Source: Tilletiopsis washingtonensis
Lineage: Eukaryota > Basidiomycota > Exobasidiomycetes > Entylomatales
Assembly (NCBI RefSeq): GCF_003144115.1
Contig: NW_020312009.1
Span: 358,900-422,899 of the forward strand
Length of the DNA: 64,000 nucleotides
Direction: 5' to 3'
Shown here: one piece after another, positions 11,295 through 21,327 of the stretch
How the letters are laid out: each line of letters begins with the position of its first letter
Numbering within the stretch: position 1 is the stretch's first letter
Notes under the pieces: generated by a model
Database searches by the model: none
What the model was told of the DNA's origin: nothing
Seen by the model: only the letters and a program-made list of their open reading frames with translations
Program-made: the position numbers and the translations under genes

Positions 11295-12749
11295 CTATGC
11301 GTGCCGCCGGCTGCTCTCGCCGCGGTCGTCGCGCTCGTAGCGGCTGCCAGACTCTCGTTCCCTACGCTCGCCGTTATCGCGCGAGCTGCCTTCCCGGCGA
11401 TAGCGCTCGTCGCGATCGCGGCGCGAGTAGTCGTCCTCGTGCCGGCGCCGCTTTGAGTCGCCGTCGCGATCCGAGCGCGGCGAGCGCTCGCGGACACGGT
11501 CGCGCTCCGAGCGCCCAGAACGGCCGTCGTCGCGCTCGCGCTCTCGATGGCGCTCGCGTTCGCCGTCCCGTCGTCTGTCCCTGCCATCGTCTTCTGCCCG
11601 CCGCCGGTCCCGCTCCTTCTCCCTGTCCCTCCCGTCGTCTCTGTCGCGATACCGGTCCGACTCGCGGTCCTTGTCGCGGTAGCGGTCGCGCTCGCCGTTG
11701 CGCTCATCGCGCCGGCGCGACGAGCCAGGGCTGGAGCTGCGCGAGTCGACGATCTAGGAGCAGGCCTGGTCAGCGAAGCGGTCACACGCAGGCACCTGGT
11801 CTGAACTCACTGCACGCTCTTGCGGTGTTGAGCTACCGCTTGCGCTGGGTCCGCCGCGCTGCACAACTGGCACGTATCTGCGATCGGGACGCGGCGGCGG
11901 CTTACCCTTGCCTCGTGCAGGCGCAGCATCGTCGACCTTGCGCTCCTTGGCGCCGAGACCGAGCAGCGCGGCACGCTTCTTGACCTCGGGCGCATGAATG
12001 GGTCCTTGGTGGTTGCGGCCGCCGCCCTGACCCTCGCGCCAGCCCATGCCACGCAGCATTGCAGCGCCGATCTCAGACACGGGCATCGCCTTGTAGTCGT
12101 CGAGCGTCGGCACGTCGGGCCGCGTGGCGACGTCTGCGCGCGTCGCAGCAGCCTCATCTAGGGCAATGACTCGCTCCGGGCCGCTCTCGGCGAACTCGAT
12201 GCCGGCGCCCGAGAGAAGCGCAGCACGCGCCTCGGCATCGAGGTCTGGAGGCGGCGTGAGGCCTGAGCGAGAGGCAGGCGGTGTAGCGTCGCCAGGACCG
12301 GCGGCGGCAGCGGCAGCCGCCTGAAGCGCCTCGATCTCGCGCTCCTCCTCTTCCTCGCGAGTTCGTGGTGGACTGCGCGGCGCCCGCTTTACCAGGCCGA
12401 CGCGCTGCGGCTCGTCGCCAATGCGGGTGCTACCGGCGCTGCTGGCTGCGCCTTCGCGCGGCGGTGCCGGGCCGAGCTGGCCCGGGCGGCGCATGGAGGT
12501 GAGGCTGCCAAGCTCGGCCGCATGGCGCTCGAGGTTGAGGCGGCGCTTGCGGGCCGCGACCCAGTCCGAGTCGCCCTGCAGCGGCACCGTCTTAGGTCCG
12601 GCGCGCGGCGGCGACGGGCGGCCCGAGAGGGCGCCGCGCGACGAGAAGCCAACGACGGCCTCGGTGCGCGCATGCGACGAGCGGCGCCCGCCGTCCGAGT
12701 CCGAGCCCGATTCGGAGTCGCCGCCGAAGGCACGGCGAGGCGGCGGCAT
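11295..12749 (-). CDS. SPP2: SPP2/GPKOW-type G-patch pre-mRNA splicing factor
   Basis: Spliceosomal cofactor of the DEAH helicase PRP2 in the known family (yeast Spp2, human GPKOW). Two exons, 12749-11811 and 11753-11295, give 465 residues. The G-patch_2 region lies around residues 218-265, with the signature GAAMLRGMGWREGQGGG followed by ALLGLGAKERK. The N-terminus is low complexity and starts PPPRRAFGGDSESGSDSD. The second exon encodes an Arg/Asp/Glu-rich tail (RDR and RER dipeptides), common in splicing factors. The 57 nt intron (11810-11754) has a GTGAGT donor and CCTAG acceptor in phase 0. The start ATG at 12749 is 171 bp from the divergent PRP38 start. Confidence 0.85.
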
Positions 12750-12920
12750 GATGGTGGTGGTGAGGAAGGAAGTGCAGGCGCGGCGCGAGGCGAAGTGACG
12801 CGGCGCGGCGCGGCGGCGGCCGCGTGAAGCAGAGGCGCGACGTGCCGCCGCTGCATCTTTGTGCATCGCGTGCCTCCACTCCTGCCTTCCGTCCACGTCT
12901 TCCTCCCACACGCTGCAGCC
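12750..12920. promoter_or_regulatory. 171 bp divergent promoter between SPP2-like and PRP38
   Basis: The only space between the start codons of two splicing-factor genes transcribed in opposite directions. It is GC-rich near the minus-strand start and pyrimidine-rich on the plus strand just before the PRP38 ATG (positions 12870-12915). Shared control is an inference. Confidence 0.5.
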
Positions 12921-14299
12921 ATGGCGAACCAGACGCTCAAGGGCGCACTCAACGTGCGCGGCACCAACCCGCAGCACCTCGTTGAGAAGGTCGTGCGCGC
13001 CCGCATCTACGACTCGCCCTACTGGAAGGAGCACTGCTTCGCCCTCACCGCTGCCAGCATCGTGCCCGTCGCCGCGCGCCTGCCGTACATCGGCGGCTCG
13101 TACGGCGCGCAGCGGCCCAGCCCGTTTCTCTGCCTGCTGCTCAAGCTGCTGCAGCTGCAGCCGGCGCGTGCCATCATTCTCGAGTACATAGCAGCGCCCG
13201 AGTTCAAGTGAGTGCCGCGAGCTGGCTGTGCGAGGAGTGAGATGCGGCGCGGGACACAGCAAGGGCGCGAGAGGCAGCGAGAGGTTATGTCGCCGCGCTA
13301 GGAAGGGCCTATTACTGCAGATCGGGCCCTGCGGGACCGGTGCAGAGATCATGCGGCCTAGATGACCTATTGCGGTAGGGCGAGCGTAACGAGAAGCGGG
13401 CCACGCTTGGCTGGCTTCACACGACTGAGCAACCGGCCTCTGAAGCCTCACGCTTGGCGTACGAGAAGCAACGAGGCCTCTCGAGCTCTGAATGCATCAC
13501 TCTGGCGCCCGTCGCCTGACGTGCTTGCCGACCTCACGTCTGACATTTGTGCGCTTCTCTCAGATACCTACGAGCGCTGGCTGCGATGTACGTGCGCATG
13601 ACATTCCCATCGCTCGAGGTATACGAGGTGCTCGAGCCCATGCTCAACGACTATCGCAAGCTGCGATGGCGAGACATGAGTGAGTCTCATGCCCGACGCG
13701 ACCAGCATCAGCGGCGAGCAAGAACGCCCTGATCGTCCGCTCGTGCGCTTGATCGCCCCTGGTGCGGCCGCTGATTGAGCCCTCTTCCCGCAGGCGGATC
13801 ATATCGGATAACACACATGGACGAGTTCGTCGACTCGCTGTTGACGGAGGAGCGCGTAGCCGACCTGATCCTGCCGCGTCTGACGCGGCGAGACGTGCTG
13901 GAAGAGGGCGAAGGCCTCGCACCGCGCGCCTCGCGGCTAGAGGATGCCCTGCTGGCGCGAGCTGAAGGCTCGGGCGGCGAGGAGTCGGACGACTCGGTGC
14001 GGGAGGCACGAGAAGACAAGGCGCGGAGAGCAGAGCGGGCACGGAAGATCCGCGACACGAAGAGCGGGCCGAGGGGTGTGGAAGATGTCGAGGAGGAGGA
14101 GTACGTCTCGCAAGAAGAGTCGGACCAGGAGCGCTTCGTCAGTCGCTCGCCAACGCCCAGCGGCAGCGAGAAGGGCGGCTATGTCAGTCGCAGCCCCTCC
14201 AAGAGTCCGGCGCCGGGCTATGTGAGCCGCAGCCCTTCAAGGAGTCCGCAGCCTGGTTTCGTCAGTCGAAGCCCGACGCGCTCGCCGGAACGGTCTTGA
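12921..14299 (+). CDS. PRP38: pre-mRNA-splicing factor PRP38
   Basis: Component of the spliceosomal B complex, needed for catalytic activation in the known family. Three exons, 12921-13207, 13564-13679 and 13794-14299, give 302 residues. The PRP38 domain fills the first ~175 residues. It begins MANQTLKGALNVRGTNPQHL, continues with SPFLCLLLKLLQLQP, and includes LEPMLNDYRKLRW at the second splice and HMDEFVDSLLTEERV in exon 3, all matching human PRPF38A almost position for position. The C-terminus carries acidic stretches and then VSRSP-type Arg-Ser repeats, as in metazoan homologues. Intron 1 is 356 nt, about six times the local norm. Confidence 0.96.
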
Positions 14300-14361
14300 G
14301 CAATGTCACCTCTTTGCGGCAATGTGCGCTTGAAGCGAGCCGTGACAAGATCGAGAGCCGG

Positions 14362-15476
14362 CTACAGGGCGACTGCTGCTGTCCGCCTCCATCGCTCGCG
14401 GCGCGGATGAGCTGGCTGAGGTGTCATGGTACTTTCGTCGTGCCGAGACAGGACCAGACGCCTGTATGCTGGGTCGAGCGTTGGATGCCTGCACCACATC
14501 CAGTGGCTGAGCAAAAGCATCAGCGCAGGCCCGCACATCTCCTGTGCAACTTCACTCACCGCACAGGCAGCTTGCCAGCGTCCTCAGGGGGCAGTCTCGC
14601 GAAGAACTGCCGGTCGGCGTGCTCCCAGAGATAGTCTTGCCGCTCAAGCAGGTCGTGATCGCGGTGGTCGCGTTTGAAGCGCTCGATGACCCGCTCTGTG
14701 CAGGGCTGAGAGAAAGAGCCTGTGCTCGCGATCTGCGAGTGTGTACAGCGTCAAATTAGTCTCATTTCGACGCCCACAGGGAGCTTGCTCACCTCCCTGT
14801 CGAGGCAGCTCTGGCACAGCAGCGTATACTGAAAGTCCGACGGCGGAATTCTGCGCCAGCGCCCAGTCTCGCGCGAGATCGTGTAGCGAGTGTAGCAGGT
14901 AGTGGCAGCGATGAACAGCTCTCGCTCGTCGGTCAGGCATTTGTGGCATCGGGCATGACGATGCAAGTCGATCTCGATGCGCTGTCCGGGATGCCTGTCC
15001 ATCAGGTCTTCCCAGCGCGCTACGTTGCGGATCAGGCCCCATGATCGGCAAGTGCGGCAAGCGTGTTCATGTCTCCGTGGACTTGCTACGCTGTCAAGCT
15101 GCTTGCGCTCGAGCTCGATGAAGTACTGCTCTGGCTGATGGAAGGTGATGGCTCAGCCTCGCGCGAGCCGTCTCGCGATGGTGCCACGGACCATCGACTT
15201 AAGAGCGGCCCTGAGCTGCTGGCAGGCGGCTGCAAGACTCAGTGCATCTGATGTAGTGCCGATTTGTGCGAATATTTGCTGCCAGAGCTCTACTGGTACA
15301 GCCGCGGCGGCGCCCGTGCGAGTCTGCCGTCGAGAGGCATCAGCAGTAGGTCGAAGGCACAAGCACCAACGTACTTGGCAGCGTCCTTCCTCATCGCCAG
15401 ATCCCCTGCTGCTCGCTTTCCGCTGCCTTCCAGGCGCTGAGACGGGCTGAGACTCTTGCTGCGACTTCCTCAGCAT
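14362..15476 (-). CDS. F-box protein with cysteine-rich central region
   Basis: Probable substrate adaptor of an SCF ubiquitin ligase. Five exons, 15476-15375, 15323-15192, 15134-14793, 14732-14560 and 14506-14362, give 297 residues. The F-box starts about residue 42 (VPVELWQQIFAQIG) and is followed by Leu/Ala-rich helices. The middle exon has CxxC pairs (ACRTCRSW, ARCHKCLTD, LLCQSCLDRE) that could bind zinc. Two introns are multiples of three. The second (15191-15135, GTCCGT donor) must be removed because it contains an in-frame TGA, and it is the weakest join. The start could lie further upstream in the same frame. I recognise no orthologue beyond the F-box. Confidence 0.72.
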
Positions 15477-18400
15477 CAGCAGAGCCAGCAATGTGGTGTG
15501 CAGGAGCAGCAGGCTCGACCTGAGCAACCCGAGAACGAGACACCCTGCTGCGCGCACATACGGGTGCCCGTTGCACGGGCGGCGGGCCGGCGTGGGAACA
15601 CGTCGCGCGAGCTCGTCCAACCGGATTGCGCTCTTCGCCGTCCTCTTCGGGCCTCTATCTATCTTTGCACATCGAGTGTGTGTCTGTGATTCTGGAGCAA
15701 AGAGCCTCTCAATGACCTGGCCTCGGTGAACCCGCTTAATCGGAACGGGGAGGCATCGTTACTTATGCGCAGCCTGCCGAGCATGCTCGCGCGCCTCGTC
15801 CGCGCAAGCGTCCGCGTCATCAGACAACGAGCGCTTCTCGTCCTGGAGTCAGAACGAGGTGACGTCCGTTGGCCAGTGACGCTTGGCCTTTCTGAGCTCA
15901 ATCTGGCAGATGAGGCGATTCGCTTGTTGCACCACGTGCCGCATTGTCAAGCTGAGAGCGGTGTACGGCATCACATGACGTCTGCTAAAGGCAGAAGACT
16001 AATTTCCGCTCGTGCCCCCTTGAGGAGCAAAGCGTTGGGGCGTGAGCGTCATGGACAGCACGCAATTGTTTAAGCCTGGGCTTCGCGCGGTCGGACCGGA
16101 GTCGCGAGCTTCCTCGCCGTGCGCTCCAGACTCCGCCTCCAGCGCGAACGCCAGCGTGGCAGGGTCCCTAGGGTGCGCGCATCCCGAGCCCCCAGGGTCC
16201 CTTCACACACCGCTCGCCACACGGCGTCCGGCGGTCGTGCTGACGAAGCAAGTGCCGCCAAGGCAGCGGGTCGGAGGCGCTGTTATCAGCCCTCGCTGGC
16301 GGAGAGTGCGAGCGCGGAAGGCGGACCGAAGCGTGTGTGCGCCGCTCCGTGCGTTCGGCCGCCTTGCAGCTGGCTGCAGAGCACGCTGCAGCGAGCTGGC
16401 CCCCATGGAATGCTGCAGGGTGCGCCAAGGGTCGCGCACCCGAGAAGCCAAGAAGCACTGCCGACGGGCGAAATGCAATGGCCCGTCCTTGCCACGCAGC
16501 AGCAGGGTGCACGAGGGGTTCCATGTGGCGGTGGCGAGCAGTGAGCCGCACGGGTGAGCCTTCCTCCCGGCCGGCTGGCTGCTGCGGCCCCCGCACTGGT
16601 GTGTGATAGCTTGGCGCCTCACCCCCGCACGGCTGAACAGGCTGCTCATGCGCAGGTGGCAGTGCGTTGCCCCTTGGCAGAACCCTGCTTGCGGTGCAAT
16701 GTCTGGCCGAGCTTCTCGGGCCATTTGCCGCAGTCGCGGCGTCGTTGCCACCACCTCGTGGGCCGAGCAGCGCATTGGCGCGCCTCGGACCGGCTCCCCG
16801 GTGCGGAGAGCGAAGCTGCTGCAGTAGCGCGGACGCGCCGCTGCGAGCACAGCAGCAGCGTGAGAGAAGCCGCAGCCCCATGCACGCAGCGTGCCTAGCG
16901 CCGACGCATCTGCAGCGCAGGAGAGCAGCCGCCGAAGCTGCGGCTCGGCGTGGAAGGCGCCCGCAGAGCAGTCGCGGCCCGAGGGGTGGGTAAACACGAC
17001 GGTCCGTCGACGAGGAGGTGCAAAATGGAAAAAGCTGCCCACTGCGCTGGATGCGGGGAAGTCACTTCATGCTCGCACCCACCCGCAGCGGGCAGGTCTG
17101 GATCTCCCGTGCCGAAGCCAAGCCGAGTCGAGTCAGCCTCTCGCACGACGAGCCGGGCTGCCCGCATGTGTCGTCGGACGGGCCTTCCATCCGCATGCCT
17201 GCCTGCGCTTGCTCTTGCCCCGCAGGCAAGAGTCGCCTCGGGCAGAAGCAGCAGCCGCAGCCCGGAGTGTGTCTTGCTCGGCAGCACGCCTGCCGAGACC
17301 GGCTCACGGCGAGCCGTGTTGTCCGGGCGAGCCGGCGCTCGTCGTCGCTGCCTTTCTCGCTTCGCCATCGCATGTTGGGTAGACGCCGTCTCGAGCATCG
17401 GGGAGACGCGGACCAGGCAGAGTGCGGGGGAAGGTGCAGCCGCTGGCGCCCGAGAGCGACGCAGACACGCGTGCTTAGCGCCCCTCGCCGCGATCGAGCG
17501 ACGTCAATGGGCGCGAGTCGGCGAGGAACGCTTCGCTGCTTGCAGCATCTCGGTCGGGCAGCGTCCGGCGCTCGCATGGCAGCAGCATGGCCGAGTCAGA
17601 GTGTGGGGCAGCGCGAGCACGCGGCTGACGCGCTGTGCCGTGTCAACCGGGCGGGGGCAGGTGCTGCACACATGCAGTGCCTGCATTCCGAGCGTCGCCG
17701 GCCTCTTGCTCCAGCAGAAGGCCAGATGTTCCATACAGTATTCGGAGGCCAGCACAGCAACTCAAGCGCAATGCATGCGGCTGCGGGGTCTTCTGCCGCC
17801 CGAGCTTGGCCACGCCGGCCCCGCACACGTCGGCGGGGTTGGCGGCACTGGCGGGCTCGGGAATCTTTAGGCGTGTCGTGCCGAAGAGGTGGCTTGCACG
17901 GCTTGCCTCGGCCACGGCAGCTCGCTGGCACTCCCCACGCGGCAGCAGCGTGCCTTGGACCGTGGCCGAATGTCTATTGGGCAAGCCGGAATGCTGCGCC
18001 CCGGAAGAGAGGCCGGCGAGGGCACATGTCGGAGGCTGCAAGATGGACGCTCGGCGTACTCGCCGGAGGCCTCCGCTGCACCTCGTCGCGACGAGCCGGG
18101 ACGCCCGCTGGCACCACGTCGCTCGTTCTCGAAGAGCCCGGGAGCGAACGAGGCTGCGTGGGCGCCGTCGGGAAGCGCGAGCTGCCCCACGCTGCGTCTC
18201 CGTCCGTTGCGGCAGCAACACCCAAGCGTCCCCGCCAGGGCGCGGGACGGGCTTCAGAGGCCCGCCCGTGCCTGCGAGCGCAACGGACGAAAAAGATGTT
18301 GAAGCACCCCGGGGTGCAATGCAAGAGATGGCGATTGACAGGCTTGAGCGGCCGCAAAGCGTTGCGGGGCCCGTTGGATCCAGGTGTTTGGACGCGCCCC

Positions 18401-21327
18401 AACGCCATCCCCTGGCGCCCGGCGCCGGACCGGTACTGTACCGCATTCTACTGCATGGTGACTTGCGCTTCAGCGTCCGACCTGAGCTGCGGGAAAGGCC
18501 GCTGTGCCAATCAGATCAACCGCCATGCCCCGCCAGCAAGCCCAGCCAGCCATGGGCCGCCACGGCCGCACGCGGCTGCGGGGTCAGGCGGTACCTCGGA
18601 GCGCCGCGAGGCAGAGGCCGGTGCCGCCGTCTGAGTATCCCGAGGTGCGGTGCCGTGCCTTCGACGGACGCACCGCCCGCGTGGAAGGCATCGGGAATGC
18701 GCCCGTCGAGAGGCTGGGCCAGCACGCCAGCTCCGCCTGCGCTGCTCGCCGGTGCCGACGAGCGCCTCTGAGCTGGCGACGGAGATTTTGGCGGCGAGAG
18801 CGCCGGCGTGAGCGTGAGCGCTGCTGTGCTGCGTGCCGCGTCTCTCGTGTGGCGCTCCAGCTCGGCGACGCAGGCGGCGGACGCAGCACGCAGCGGCGCT
18901 CCGCCATGCCGCGGCAGCGCGCCCTCGGCAGCGTGCAGCGGGTGTCTGCTGTGCGCTGTGCCGCACCTGCGCCTGCATGCTGCGGCTGACCTTGCTGGGG
19001 TGTGGGCCACCCTCGGGCGAATGCAGAGCGACGGACCCGCGTGGCGTGGCGTGCTGCTCAGCCCACACAGCGCCCTTGGGGGAATGAGCAGGCGCAAGGC
19101 CTCGGCGAGAGGATGAGGAAGGTGGAGGACGCAGCGCGGCGGAAGCGCCGACGCGCGAGGCGGAGAGGAGGGTAAACGTTCCTCGCCGGGCGGCCCGGCA
19201 GTCGACGACGGTACAGATGCTCTCCTGCGCCTCCTCACTCCTCAGGTGAGGCTGCATCTGGGCGGCTGCTCAGGCGCAGCGTGCTATCTTGGGCACCCCT
19301 CGGCGCAGAAGCACTTGGCGCCGCACTCAGCCTCGCGCTGGCAAAGAGGGGGCGGCAAGTGAGGAGGCAGCCCGCAGCGGCAGGGAGCTGCTGCCCTCCT
19401 CTTGCTGAGCTTGCTTGCTGGCGGTGCTGAGCTCGAACGGGTCCCTGCTTCTGCTGCTGTCGTCGGAGGCGGCAGCGTGAGGTTGCTGCGCGGGCCAGCT
19501 CGACGGCACCCTATGTGCAGCTGCAAGCCGACGGAGGGACGCCGGACCCGGCTGACGCGTGAGGAGCGCTGGGGCACGGCGGAGCAGCGTGCCTCAGCCG
19601 GCCTGCCTGCCCTCTCGCCCTCCTTGGGCCGCGTCGTCATGAGCCGCACCCGAGACTCGTCTTGGGCCGCGCTTCGACTCGTCTCATCTGGATTCGATTT
19701 ACTCGCTTGCGCCCAGCGTCGCCCATCAAGCCCCTCTCTCGCGCGCCCAGGGCACATTCAGGAGGTGGCTCGTCTTGCTTCATCAGGCGCACTTGCGCGC
19801 ACGTGCCTTGGGCGTGTGAGAGGGGGGTGTGCTTTCAGGCGGACGAGGTGTGCGTGTGCCCATCCATCGCATGTGCGCTGCGCTGCACGGCGGACGGGAG
19901 GAGCTGCGGGCGGCGCAGCTCGCCGCACAGCCGGCTGCGGGAGCGGCAGGAGAGCGCCCGGCGTGCGGCGCGGGCGGGGCTTCAGCGTGCAGCGCTGCCT
20001 CGGCATGTGGCCGCACATCTTGCCCACGCCGCTCCCGTGCCGGCGCGCGGCGCTCGACCGACGGAGCGCCGTCGGGGTGAGGTGCGCCCGCGCAGATGCA
20101 GCGCCGGCACGGCGCGGTGCGGCGTACCGCCACGGCGCGCGCGCAGAGGCGGCACGCCGCGAGAGTGCCGGGTCAGCAGCACACGCAGCGCAGCCGCGGC
20201 ACGCCCGCCGAGGGCGCGCGGCGGCGCCTCGCTCTGCCACGGCCGCACCGCCCGCCGCGCGCGCACACATCCCCGAATCACGAGCACCGCCAGAGCGCCT
20301 CGCCGCGCGCGTGGACGACGGCCGCCGTTGGGTGGAAGCCAGCCCGCCCGGCTCCAGCTCGAGTCGAGCCCGAGCTTCAACCACCAGCCTCGCCCATCTC
20401 ATCTCTCCACCCCACCACCGCACGCCCGTTCCTCATCACCCCCGTCCCATCAGCCGCGCTCTCGCTGCGCCCCGCCTCGAGCCAACACGCGCGCGTGTCA
20501 GCAGGCGCGTCATTTCCACGCCCGCCGCGTCTGCCGCTGCCCGCCTGCCGGCTGCGCTGCGCCCCACCGCTCCACGCTCCGGGCCCGCCCAGGCACCGCC
20601 GAGGGGCCGCGCCGCCCAACCCCACAGCCTCGCCCTCGCTCCTCCTTCAGCCCTCTCCACCACCTCTCCACCTCTCCGGCGCCTGCTGCCTGCTGCGCGC
20701 CGCGGCATCGCATCCTCGCCTGCGTGCTGCATACACGCAGCGCCGGCAGCCGCTGCGGCGTCTCTCTTTCTCTCGCCTCTCTCGCCTCTCTTGCGCCGTC
20801 CTCTCTCTCCTCGCACTCTCCTGCGCCCGCGCGATCGGTCTGGTCGCCCTCCGCATCGTCTTTCGACGCCACGCCGTCGCACGAGTGCGGCCCTGTACCT
20901 CTCGTCGTCAGCGCAAGATTAGCGCTCGTCACGCGTGCACGCTGCTCGCCTGCCTCTCCGCCCAACTGCACCCCTTTTAGGCCTATAGTGGCGCCCAAGT
21001 CGGCCACGTCGCGCACCACCCCGGACGCTCCTCTCTCCCGGCCTGCTCCTGCTCGGCTCCGAGCGGCTCCGCACCGTCGGCGAGCCCTGAACGTTCCGGT
21101 GTCCTGACGCCTGCTCGCCTGCTGCGCGACCGCATTTAGGCCATCCCTTACCTCTTCGGCCAGCGGCGTCAAACACGCACAGGGGCGACTCAGCGTTCTC
21201 TTTGCTCCTGTCTCGAAGCCACACTGTGACGCACGACTCGTCGCGCTGCATCAGCTGTGATCTCGACGAGGACAAGTGCTCGCCGGAGCCGCGCGCCATC
21301 CCTATATCAGCCGACACCACCACCCCA
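15477..21327. other. 5.85 kb without a supportable gene (upstream of the MAP kinase)
   Basis: No open frame here gives a protein I recognise, and I could not build a spliced gene using the donor/branch/acceptor pattern that works elsewhere in the window. Long open frames occur on both strands at once, for example 17018-18634 (+), 16203-17042 (-) and 18511-19257 (-). That is expected when GC is high and stop codons are rare. Positions 15660-16080 are less GC-rich and include CACGTG (about 15932) and TGACGTC (about 15976). From about 20350 to 21000 the plus strand is pyrimidine-rich, as expected for a promoter or 5' leader of the kinase. It may hold a long regulatory region or non-coding RNA. 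Confidence 0.55.

Noticed and set aside
16203-19257. Long open frames on both strands (e.g. 17018-18634 +, 16203-17042 -, 18511-19257 -)
   Set aside because: Several frames are open at once, amino-acid content is Arg/Ala/Pro/Ser/Cys noise, there is no recognisable domain, and no introns of the local type extend them.
21202-21327. Upstream extension of the MAP kinase frame
   Set aside because: The frame opens with a non-ATG codon; the first in-frame ATG is 21328.
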